Position numbers and translations under genes: made by a program. Below are positions 1-6,016 of a stretch of DNA of 6,112 nucleotides, piece by piece. Source of the DNA: Oscillibacter sp. (lineage in GTDB: Bacteria > Bacillota > Clostridia > Oscillospirales > Oscillospiraceae). The DNA is taken from contig JAAWIL010000128.1 in the NCBI GenBank assembly GCA_022796315.1, positions 1 to 6,112 on the forward strand, read 5' to 3'. Position 1 is the stretch's first letter; every line of letters starts with the position of its first letter. Under the pieces are notes generated by a model that saw nothing but the letters and a program-made list of their open reading frames with translations, was not told the origin of the DNA and did not search any database.

Positions 1-673
1 TCTCCGCGGCGCTGCCGGTGCCGCCGGCGCAGGTGACGGCGAAGCGCACATTGCCGCACCGCTCCCAGTTGACGCCCACAGTGTGGTAGATCTTCGTGAG
101 AATCTCCGCCAGAAACGGCAGGGACCGCAGCAAAGACACGCCGCAGGGGTGGTCCGCCTCTGGGTTCAGGGGCGTGAACAGCAGCAAATCCTGGTAGGGC
201 AGTGGCGTCATCTGTCCCCGCTCGCCGGGCCCGCAGATCACAAACTCCAGGGGATTCTCCCCCTCCCGCAGCTGGATCTCCTCCGCCCGGCCCCACAGCA
301 GCGCCGCGATGTCCCGGTTCCCCGCCGCCGGCACGATCTCCCCCACCGCCGCGCCGCAGGTGAGCAGGCTGTCCAGGTATCCGTCCAGAAAGGCGTTGAG
401 GCCGGCCTGCCCCCGCCCCGCCGGCACGGTCCGCAGAAATTCCCGCAGGCCCCGTTCCGCCTCCGCCTCCCCGCAGGCCGCCGTCACGCCGCCGGTCATG
501 CGGATCAGCTTGTAAATGGCCGCATCCACCACCGGCACCGCCTCCCGGACCGCCCGGTACAGCCGGGCCTCCCCCCGTCCCAGGGGCACATACTCCCGCA
601 GGGCCCGAAAGGGGTGCCGCTCCGCGCTCCGCAGCTGTACCGCCCGGACCGCCGCCCCCGTTTGCTTGCTCAT
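1..673 (-). CDS. Phage portal protein, 3' end beyond window (partial)
   Basis: Reading leftward from the ATG at 673, an uninterrupted frame of 224 codons runs off the window edge, so only the N-terminal part is seen. The protein begins MSKQTGAAVRAVQLRS. A helical, Arg/Glu-rich N-terminal region is followed around residues 162-186 by a segment with DLLLFTPLNPEADHPCGVSLLR, which resembles the region of portal proteins that precedes the helical stem. Portals form the dodecameric ring at the capsid vertex through which the terminase pumps DNA; members are usually 400-500 residues, so about half is probably present. The start is supported by AAGGAGG (682-688, minus strand) 8 nt upstream, and the ATG overlaps the terminase stop codon by one base (TGATG). 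Position directly after the large terminase is the classical portal position and carries much of the assignment. The sequence match alone is only moderate, and the exact portal family is not determined. Confidence 0.72.
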   Translation of the reverse strand, partial: MSKQTGAAVRAVQLRSAERHPFRALREYVPLGRGEARLYRAVREAVPVVDAAIYKLIRMTGGVTAACGEAEAERGLREFLRTVPAGRGQAGLNAFLDGYLDSLLTCGAAVGEIVPAAGNRDIAALLWGRAEEIQLREGENPLEFVICGPGERGQMTPLPYQDLLLFTPLNPEADHPCGVSLLRSLPFLAEILTKIYHTVGVNWERCGNVRFAVTCAGGTGSAAE

Positions 674-1938
674 CAAAATCGCCTCCTTCTCTCTCCGCCC
701 CGTTCCACGCTCATGGCCGCGAAGCCGCCGCTTCCCTCCGCCGCCAGATCCATGGCAAAGTAGCGCATCTCGTCCATGGCGTGGTCGTGCTCCTTCCGGG
801 GCGCGTCCCCGCCGCTCCGCTCGTCCCAGCAGTACAGCTCCATCTCCCGCAGGCAGTCCCGGCACCCCCGGCCGATCCGCATCCGCCCGCTCCGCAGGAG
901 GTCCGCCGTCACCCGAATCCCGTCGGACACGGCGTTGTCCGCCCGGACCACCTGGAACCCCCGCCGCCGCAGGGCCTCCATGAAGCTGGCCGCCGAGGGG
1001 TCCACGATCACCCGCTGGATCTCCCGCCCCCCCGCCAGGTCCGCCAGATCCCCGGCGTACTCCGCGTCCGTCCGCTGGCGCCCGGTCCGCCTGGAGTCGT
1101 AGTAAAACTCCTCCACCCGGTGCCACACCCCGTTCCGCTCTCCCCAGAGCCCGAAAGAGGCCGGGTTGGCGGTCCCGTAGTCCACGGAGATCCTCCAGCG
1201 CCGGAAGGGGCCCTCCGGCGGGTCCTCCGCGTCCCGCTCCGGGTCGAAGAAGTCGTAGACCCGCCCCTGGGCCGCCGTCCACTCCCCCAGCACAAACCGC
1301 TGGTAGAACACCCCCTCATAGGCCCGCTCATACCGTTCCCGAATCTGGGGGGACAGGGCGGGGTTGTCCTCCATGGTGAAGCGGAGCCGCAGGGCCCGCC
1401 GCTCCTCCGCCCGCAGCACCCACTCCTGGTAGAACCAGTGCCGGGGCCCCTCTGGGTTGCAGTTGAACCACAGCCGGCTCCCCGGCACGCTGCACCGGGC
1501 GATGGCCTGCTCCACAAAGGACCGGGGCATCAGGGCCGTCTCGTCCAGCAGCACCCCCGCCAGGGTGCTGCCCTGGATCAGGGCGGCGCTGGACTCATCC
1601 CGCCCCCCGAAGAGCACAAAGCGGTTCTCTCTCCCCTTCCAGCGGACCGTCAGCAGGTTCTCCGACCGCCGCTCCCGCACGCTCATGCCCAGCCGCCGGA
1701 GGCAGGGAACCAGCTCCGCCAGCAGGTTGCGCCGCAGGGACCCGATGGTCTTGCCGCACAGGCCGAACTGCCGCCCGGAAAACCGGTTCTGGGCCCACAG
1801 AAAGAAGGACAGCCCCATGGAAAAGGTCTTTCCGCTGCGGATGGCCCCGTCGCAGATGACGGCCTCCCACCCCTCGTCCTCCCACCACGTCAGCACCCGC
1901 ACCTGTTTGGGCGAGAGGGTCAGCTTCTTACTCCCCAT
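673..1938 (-). CDS. terL: Phage terminase large subunit, PBSX type
   Basis: The 421-residue product is a DNA-packaging motor: an ATPase that threads phage DNA into the prohead and a nuclease that cuts the concatemer. In the N-terminal ATPase domain I see a Walker A motif GAIRSGKT (residues 31-38), a Walker B VLLDE (129-133) and the coupling motif FNCNPEGP (158-165), all typical of PBSX-like terminases (Terminase_3). The RNase H-like nuclease domain starts near residue 248 with ISVDYGTANP (putative metal ligand D253), continues with VIVDPSAASF (D313), and ends with HDHAMDEMRYF (D385/D389 candidates). All expected acidic residues are present, and the length is normal for the family, so the gene looks intact. 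The ATG at 1938 lies 5 nt after GGAGGG on the minus strand and overlaps the end of the small-subunit gene by 11 bp. The C-terminal tail (about 404-421) is Arg-rich and probably divergent. GC-rich codon use matches the neighbouring host-type genes. Confidence 0.95.
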   Translation of the reverse strand: MGSKKLTLSPKQVRVLTWWEDEGWEAVICDGAIRSGKTFSMGLSFFLWAQNRFSGRQFGLCGKTIGSLRRNLLAELVPCLRRLGMSVRERRSENLLTVRWKGRENRFVLFGGRDESSAALIQGSTLAGVLLDETALMPRSFVEQAIARCSVPGSRLWFNCNPEGPRHWFYQEWVLRAEERRALRLRFTMEDNPALSPQIRERYERAYEGVFYQRFVLGEWTAAQGRVYDFFDPERDAEDPPEGPFRRWRISVDYGTANPASFGLWGERNGVWHRVEEFYYDSRRTGRQRTDAEYAGDLADLAGGREIQRVIVDPSAASFMEALRRRGFQVVRADNAVSDGIRVTADLLRSGRMRIGRGCRDCLREMELYCWDERSGGDAPRKEHDHAMDEMRYFAMDLAAEGSGGFAAMSVERGGERRRRF

Positions 1939-2386
1939 CCGCGCCCTCCATCATCCCCGCGGCCTCCCGCAGGGCCTGGCACAGCTCCTCCGCCCCCTCT
2001 CCGCCGCCGCTCTCCAGCAGCGTCCCCAGGGTCTCCAGGGCCCGCACCCGGTCCACCAGCTTCAGCTCCACGCCCTTCTCCGTCACCTTCAGCTCCGACA
2101 CGGCGGCAAGATCCAGCGCCTCCACGTCCGCCTCCTGCGGCCGCAGGGCCAGGCGCACCGCGTCGTTGGCCCGCCCGAAGGCCAGCTGGGCCAGGCGCCG
2201 CAGCACGTCCTCCCGCCGCAGCTGGGACGCCGCGTCCCCCCGCATCCGCTCCAGCCGCTCCTGGGTACACTCCATGTGGAGCACGGCGTATCCGTCCCGC
2301 CGTCCCGTCTCCGCCGCCGCCCGCTCCGGGTCCATAGTCCGGAGATACGCCCGGCAGAATCCGGCGTTGTCCTGTGTTCGGTTCAT
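1928..2386 (-). CDS. terS: Phage terminase small subunit
   Basis: This 152-residue protein should be the DNA-recognition partner of the large terminase, binding the packaging site and loading the motor. The N-terminal half (residues 10-38, FCRAYLRTMDPERAAAETGR and following) has the pattern of a Terminase_2 helix-turn-helix: an acceptor helix, an Ala-rich turn and a second helix. The middle (about 52-86) is a basic/amphipathic helix that likely oligomerises. Residues 97-125 (SELKVTEKGVELKL onward) match the late beta-hairpin plus helix common in these proteins. Identification rests on this pattern and on location directly before terL. The frame stays open upstream to 2479, but I choose the ATG at 2386 because GGGGGAGG lies just before it and the protein family normally begins close to this motif. 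It is the first gene of the leftward module; its promoter should lie in the 182-bp gap to the right, but none is clear. Confidence 0.83.
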   Translation of the reverse strand: MNRTQDNAGFCRAYLRTMDPERAAAETGRRDGYAVLHMECTQERLERMRGDAASQLRREDVLRRLAQLAFGRANDAVRLALRPQEADVEALDLAAVSELKVTEKGVELKLVDRVRALETLGTLLESGGGEGAEELCQALREAAGMMEGADGE

Positions 2387-2451
2387 CCTTCCTCCCCCTC
2401 TCACAGGCGCCCTCCCGCCTCCGGTTTCTTGCACGTCCCCATGCAGCACCC

Positions 2452-2469
2452 CGGAAAAATTTTTTTCCG
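2452..2469. promoter_or_regulatory. AT-rich dyad, possible operator
   Basis: CGGAAAAA (2452-2459) is the exact inverse complement of TTTTTCCG (2462-2469), with a 2-base spacer. An 8-bp dyad this AT-rich stands out in a GC-rich region. It lies between the terS start and the kinase promoter, so it could bind a dimeric regulator or bend DNA. The spacer is too short for a stable RNA hairpin in full, and A/T tracts make small dyads by chance, so the function is speculative. Confidence 0.3.
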
Positions 2470-2525
2470 TTTCCCCCAAAATTCGATCCCTGTCAACATT
2501 TTAACGTCCCCTTCTCCCGAATCTG

Positions 2526-2534
2526 TGTTATAAT
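2526..2534 (+). promoter_or_regulatory. Extended -10 promoter of the kinase-regulator operon
   Basis: The sequence TGTTATAAT contains a perfect TATAAT box (2529-2534) preceded by the TGn extension (2526-2528) used by sigma-A holoenzyme when the -35 box is weak. The hexamer at the 17-nt position (2506-2511) does not resemble TTGACA, so the extension probably carries recognition. A start site near 2541 would leave a leader of about 28 nt before the ATG at 2569. A short imperfect dyad (ATAGA 2533-2537, TCTAT 2544-2548) straddles the expected start site and might be a regulator contact. Confidence 0.72.
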
Positions 2535-2568
2535 AGAGTCATTTCTATGTCCTGAAAGGAGGCCCGCC

Positions 2569-3642
2569 ATGCTCCCCAAAAACACCAAGCTCCAGCGCTT
2601 CTTCCCCTTCTCCTGGCGGGACCTTCTCACCACCGCCCTGATCTTCCTCTGCGCCACCGGCGTGTGCGCCCTGATGCAGCGGGCCAACAGCAGCCCCGGC
2701 TTCGCCTCCCCGGTCTTCGTGCTGGCGGTGCTGCTGGTCTCCCGCCTGACCACGGGCTACCTCTTCGGCCTCATCGCCTCGGTGCTGGGCGTGGTCTGCG
2801 TCAACTTCATCTTCACCTTCCCCTACTGGTCGGTGAACTTCACCCTGGCGGGCTATCCCCTGACCTTCCTGGTGCTGCTGACGGTGTCCGTCATGACCTG
2901 CGCCCTGACCACCCGGGTCCGCCGGCAGGAGCGGCTGCGGGCGGAGGGCGAGAAGGAGAAGATGCGGGCCAATCTCCTCCGCTCCGTCTCCCACGACATC
3001 CGCACGCCTCTGACGTCCATTGTGGGCTCCACCTCCGCCGTGCTGGAGAACCCGGGCCTCTCCCCCTCCGAGCAGCGGGAGCTCCTGGAGGACGCCCGGG
3101 ACGAGGCCCAGTGGCTGATCCGCGTGGTGGAGAATCTCCTCTCCATCACCCGCATCGGAGACGCCCGGATCACCACGGTCCCCGAGGCCGCCGAGGAGAT
3201 CCTGGGAGAGACCGCCCGGAAGTTCCGCCGCCGCTTCCCCGCCGTCTCGGTTTCCGTCTCCGTGCCGGAGGACCTCCTCCTGGTCCCCATGGACGCCATC
3301 CTCATCGAGCAGGTCCTCTTCAACCTCATGGAGAACGCCGTGGTCCACGGCAAAACCACCACCGCCATCCGTCTCTCCCTCCGCTCCGCGCCCCCCTGGG
3401 CCTGCTTCACCGTGGCCGACGACGGCCAGGGCATCCCCAAGAAGGAGCTGTCCACCCTCTTTGACGGCACCCTGAAGCAGAACGAGACCACCGGCGGCGA
3501 CGGCAAGCGCAACATGGGCCTGGGCCTGTCGGTGTGCCTGGCCATTGTCCGGGCCCACGGCGGCGCCATGCAGGCCAAAAATCTCCCGGGCGGCGCGGAG
3601 GTCTCCTTCCGTCTGCCCCTGTCCAAGGAGGAATCCCCATGA
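2569..3642 (+). CDS. Sensor histidine kinase, short KdpD-like
   Basis: This 357-residue membrane kinase should autophosphorylate on a histidine and pass the phosphate to the regulator encoded next. Four hydrophobic segments (about residues 18-36, 46-60, 63-84 and 94-113) form a DUF4118-type KdpD membrane domain. A basic linker with coiled-coil character (116-138) leads to the H box SHDIRTPLTSI with phosphoacceptor H142. The ATPase domain follows: N box LFNLMENAVVHG (250-261), G1 box DDGQGIP (284-290) and G2 box MGLGLS (316-321). Compared with E. coli KdpD (about 890 residues), the N-terminal KdpD domain, the USP domain and a GAF-like region are absent. Such short forms are common among clostridial relatives. 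The ATG at 2569 is chosen because AAAGGAGG ends 6 nt before it and the promoter lies upstream; the frame is open further upstream but through the promoter. The stop overlaps the next start as ATGA. The ligand sensed is unknown; potassium or turgor is a family-based guess. Confidence 0.92.
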   Translation: MLPKNTKLQRFFPFSWRDLLTTALIFLCATGVCALMQRANSSPGFASPVFVLAVLLVSRLTTGYLFGLIASVLGVVCVNFIFTFPYWSVNFTLAGYPLTFLVLLTVSVMTCALTTRVRRQERLRAEGEKEKMRANLLRSVSHDIRTPLTSIVGSTSAVLENPGLSPSEQRELLEDARDEAQWLIRVVENLLSITRIGDARITTVPEAAEEILGETARKFRRRFPAVSVSVSVPEDLLLVPMDAILIEQVLFNLMENAVVHGKTTTAIRLSLRSAPPWACFTVADDGQGIPKKELSTLFDGTLKQNETTGGDGKRNMGLGLSVCLAIVRAHGGAMQAKNLPGGAEVSFRLPLSKEESP

Positions 3643-4346
3643 ATATCCGCGAGAAAATCCTGGTCGTCGAGGACGAGAAGTCCATCTCCCACTTCATCTC
3701 CACCGTGCTCAACAACAACGGCTACGAGGCCATGCAGGCCCGCACCGGCAGCCAGGCCCTCTCCATGATCTCCTCCCACTGCCCGGATCTCATCATCCTG
3801 GACCTGGGACTGCCGGATATGGACGGCCTGGAGATTCTGCGCCAGCTGCGGGAGTGGTCCAGCCTGCCCGTGGTGGTGGTCTCCGCCCGCTCCCACGAGC
3901 GGGACAAGGTCACGGCCCTGGACGCCGGCGCCGACGACTACCTCACCAAGCCCTTTGGAACCGACGAGCTCCTGGCCCGGGTCCGCACGGCCATCCGTCA
4001 CACCCGCACGGTCTCCGGCAACAGCGAGATTGCCCAAAAGGGCACCTGCACTGTGGGCGAGATGACCATTGACTACAACAAGCACCAGGTCCTGGTCCGG
4101 GGGAAGAACGTGAAGCTGACCCTCAGCGAGTTCCGCATCGTGGCCCTTCTGGGCAAGCACGCCGGCAAGGTCCTGACCTACGACTTCCTGATCCGGGAGC
4201 TGTGGGGCCCCCGCGCCGGCGGGGACAACCAGATCCTCCGGGTGAACATGGCCAACATCCGCCGCAAGATTGAAAAAAATCCGGCGGAGCCGGAGTATCT
4301 CTTTACCGAGGTCGGCGTAGGCTACCGCCTGGCGGAGGGAGACTGA
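3639..4346 (+). CDS. Response regulator, OmpR/PhoB class, KdpE-like
   Basis: The 235-residue protein is the cytoplasmic partner of the preceding kinase and a DNA-binding transcription factor. The receiver domain (about 5-120) has the acidic pair E11/D12, phosphoacceptor D55 in LIILDLGLPDMDG, the switch S82 in VVVSAR and the lysine K104 in YLTKPFG. The run LDLGLPDMDG, REWSSLPVVVVSAR and DKVTALDAGADDYLTKPFG closely follows KdpE sequences. After a linker (121-140), a winged-helix domain (about 141-232) shows LTLSEFRIVALL, the recognition region around 193-211 (DNQILRVNMANIRRKIE) and the closing VGVGYRL. The length is normal and no key residue is missing. The ATG at 3639 has AAGGAGG 7 nt upstream and overlaps the kinase stop by 4 bp, which indicates translational coupling. 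The name kdpE is withheld because kdpFABC is not present in the window and the true regulon is unknown. Confidence 0.94.
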   Translation: MNIREKILVVEDEKSISHFISTVLNNNGYEAMQARTGSQALSMISSHCPDLIILDLGLPDMDGLEILRQLREWSSLPVVVVSARSHERDKVTALDAGADDYLTKPFGTDELLARVRTAIRHTRTVSGNSEIAQKGTCTVGEMTIDYNKHQVLVRGKNVKLTLSEFRIVALLGKHAGKVLTYDFLIRELWGPRAGGDNQILRVNMANIRRKIEKNPAEPEYLFTEVGVGYRLAEGD

Positions 4347-4396
4347 CCCCCGCCTGAAAATCTCCCCATAGGCCGCCCCCCCTTCCATATTTCCCC

Positions 4397-4425
4397 TTTC
4401 CAAACCGTGTCGGATGTGGTATACT
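4397..4425 (+). promoter_or_regulatory. Promoter of the DUF1846 gene
   Basis: A -35 hexamer TTTCCA (4397-4402, four of six matches to TTGACA) is separated by exactly 17 nt from the -10 hexamer TATACT (4420-4425), which also carries the TGn extension (4417-4419). A start near 4432 gives a leader of about 44 nt before the ATG at 4476. The rest of the 4347-4475 gap shows no convincing terminator for the regulator gene, so some readthrough from the two-component operon is possible. Confidence 0.75.
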
Positions 4426-4475
4426 CTTGGCGGTTCAATTGGAATGTTCAAAAATTTGGCAAAGGGGCTGTACAG

Positions 4476-5960
4476 ATGAAAGCGATTGGATTTGACAACC
4501 AGAAATACCTCACCCTGCAATCCGAGCAGATCAAGCGGCGCATCGCCCAGTTCGGCGGCAAGCTCTATCTGGAATTCGGCGGCAAGCTCTTTGACGACTA
4601 CCACGCCTCCCGGGTCCTCCCGGGCTTCCAGCCCGACAGCAAGGTCCGGATGCTCCAGCAGCTCAAGGACGACGTGGAGATCATCATCGCCATCAACGCC
4701 GCCGACATTGAGAAAAACAAGATCCGGGGCGACCTGGGCATCACCTACGACGAGGACGTCCTCCGCCTCATTGACAGCTTCCGGGGCCTGGGCCTGTACG
4801 TGGGCAGCGTAGTGGTGACCCGCTACACCGGCCAGGCCGCGGCGGACGCCTTCCTGACCCGCCTCGCCGCCCTGGGCATCCGCTCCTGCCGCCACTATCC
4901 CATTACCGGCTACCCCTCGGACGTGCCCCACATTGTCAGCGAGGAGGGCCTTGGAAAGAACGACTACATTGAGACCAGCCGCTCTCTGGTGGTGGTGACG
5001 GCCCCGGGCCCCGGCAGCGGCAAGATGGCCACCTGCCTCAGCCAGCTCTACCACGACCACAAGCGGGGTGTGACTGCCGGCTACGCCAAATTTGAGACCT
5101 TCCCCATCTGGAACCTGCCCCTGAAGCACCCGGTGAACCTGGCCTACGAGGCCGCCACGGCGGACCTGGATGACGTGAACATGATCGACCCCTTCCACCT
5201 GGAGACCTACGGCGCCACCGCCGTGAACTACAACCGGGACGTGGAGACCTTCCCGGTCCTCAGCGCCATCTTCCGCAAGATCCAGGGGGACTCCCCCTAC
5301 CACTCCCCCACGGATATGGGCGTCAACATGGCCGGCAACTGCATTGTGGACGACGGGGCCTGCTGTGCCGCCTCCCGCCAGGAGATCCTGCGGCGGTACT
5401 ACACCGCCTGCGTGGAGCGGCTCCAGGGCAAGTGCGGCGACGGCGTTGTGTGCAAGCTGGAGCTGGTGATGCAGCAGGCCGGGGTCACGCCGGAGATCTG
5501 CCCCGCCGTCTCCGCCGCCCTGGCCAAGGCGGAGAACACCGGAGCCCCCGCCGGGGCCATGGTCCTGCCCGACGGCCGGGTGGTCACCGGCAAGACCTCC
5601 GACACCCTGGGGGCGGCGTCCTCCCTGCTGCTCAACGCCCTGAAGACCCTGGGCGGGATTGACCACCACTTCGAGCTCATCACCTCCCAGGTCCTGGAGC
5701 CCGTCTGCCGGCTGAAAACCCGCTACCTGGGCCACAAAAACCCCCGTCTCCACACGGACGAGGTCCTCCTGGCCCTCACGGTCTCCGCCCTGACGAACCC
5801 CCTGGCGGACCTGGCCCAGCAGCAGATGCCGAAGCTCCGGGGCAGCGACGCCCACTTCTCCGTGATCCTCAGCGACGAGGACGACAAGCTCCTGCGGCAG
5901 CTGGGCATCAACGTGAGCTTTGAGCCGCGGTATGAGACGAAAAAGCTCTACCACAAATAA
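4476..5960 (+). CDS. DUF1846 / UPF0371 family protein
   Basis: The 494-residue product fits DUF1846 (UPF0371), a family of about 490-500 residues widespread in Firmicutes and also found in Actinobacteria, with no established reaction. Family-typical stretches are visible: the start MKAIGFDNQKYLTLQSEQI, the FGGKLYLEFGGKLFDDYHA segment (26-44), the VLPGFQPDSKVRML region, and MGVNMAGNCIVDD near the middle followed by RQEILRRYY. Residues 176-184 (APGPGSGKM) resemble a P-loop and may bind a nucleotide or phosphate; the spacing GxGSGK departs from a strict Walker A. No signal peptide or membrane segment is seen, so it is probably cytoplasmic. Two adjacent cysteines lie in GACCAAS just after the central conserved segment. 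The ATG at 4476 is chosen because AAAGGGG lies 8 nt upstream and the protein begins as its relatives do; an in-frame ATG at 4407 would lie upstream of the promoter -10. It has its own promoter and a downstream hairpin, so it is likely a single-gene transcript. Confidence 0.93.
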   Translation: MKAIGFDNQKYLTLQSEQIKRRIAQFGGKLYLEFGGKLFDDYHASRVLPGFQPDSKVRMLQQLKDDVEIIIAINAADIEKNKIRGDLGITYDEDVLRLIDSFRGLGLYVGSVVVTRYTGQAAADAFLTRLAALGIRSCRHYPITGYPSDVPHIVSEEGLGKNDYIETSRSLVVVTAPGPGSGKMATCLSQLYHDHKRGVTAGYAKFETFPIWNLPLKHPVNLAYEAATADLDDVNMIDPFHLETYGATAVNYNRDVETFPVLSAIFRKIQGDSPYHSPTDMGVNMAGNCIVDDGACCAASRQEILRRYYTACVERLQGKCGDGVVCKLELVMQQAGVTPEICPAVSAALAKAENTGAPAGAMVLPDGRVVTGKTSDTLGAASSLLLNALKTLGGIDHHFELITSQVLEPVCRLKTRYLGHKNPRLHTDEVLLALTVSALTNPLADLAQQQMPKLRGSDAHFSVILSDEDDKLLRQLGINVSFEPRYETKKLYHK

Positions 5961-5977
5961 CGCCTCATCAGCAGCCC

Positions 5978-6015
5978 GAGACAAGAACTTGGCCATCCGG
6001 CCAAGTTCTTGTCTT
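5978..6015 (+). terminator. Perfect 16-bp hairpin after the DUF1846 gene
   Basis: The arm 5979-5994 (AGACAAGAACTTGGCC) is exactly complementary to 5999-6014 with a 4-base ATCC loop, and a G-T pair could extend it at 5978/6015. It starts 18 bp after the stop codon. The descending arm is rich in T near its base, but no true T run follows (TTAGAGCC), so it may terminate weakly, protect the 3' end of the mRNA, or need a factor. On the minus strand it also lacks a T run. Confidence 0.68.
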
Positions 6016-6016
6016 A

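Larger units (their letters stand above)
2387..2568. other. Divergent intergenic region between terS and the kinase gene
   Basis: The 182-bp gap separates the leftward phage module from the rightward two-component operon. It is clearly richer in A and T than the flanking genes between about 2452 and 2550. It holds the kinase promoter and ribosome site on the plus strand, the terS ribosome site (GGGGGAGG) on the minus strand, and an AT dyad at 2452-2469. A perfect TTGACA hexamer lies on the minus strand at 2491-2496, but no matching -10 box lies 15-19 nt downstream. No tRNA or recognisable att repeat is visible here. Confidence 0.8.

Noticed and set aside
781..2337. A plus-strand open frame of 518 codons across the terminase genes
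   Set aside because: The product is extremely rich in Pro, Arg and Gly with no domain, and it is antisense to the well-supported TerL and TerS genes. It is a byproduct of high GC at third positions.
2387..2479. Upstream extension of the small terminase gene to 2479
   Set aside because: The extra 31 residues are not typical of the family, and the ATG at 2386 has the better ribosome binding site.
2461..2496. Minus-strand promoter built on TTGACA at 2491-2496
   Set aside because: No acceptable -10 hexamer lies 15-19 nt downstream; the bases there are mostly G and A without a TATAAT-like pattern.
2374..2568. Upstream extension of the kinase gene
   Set aside because: It would read through the extended -10 promoter and the AAAGGAGG site. 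The ATG at 2569 fits both.
4331..4354. Weak hairpin (GGCGG/CCGCC) at the end of the regulator gene as a terminator
   Set aside because: The stem is short and interrupted, part of it lies in the coding sequence, and no T run follows.
4407..4475. Upstream ATG for the DUF1846 gene at 4407
   Set aside because: It lies upstream of the -10 box, and relatives start at the MKAIGFDNQKYL sequence.
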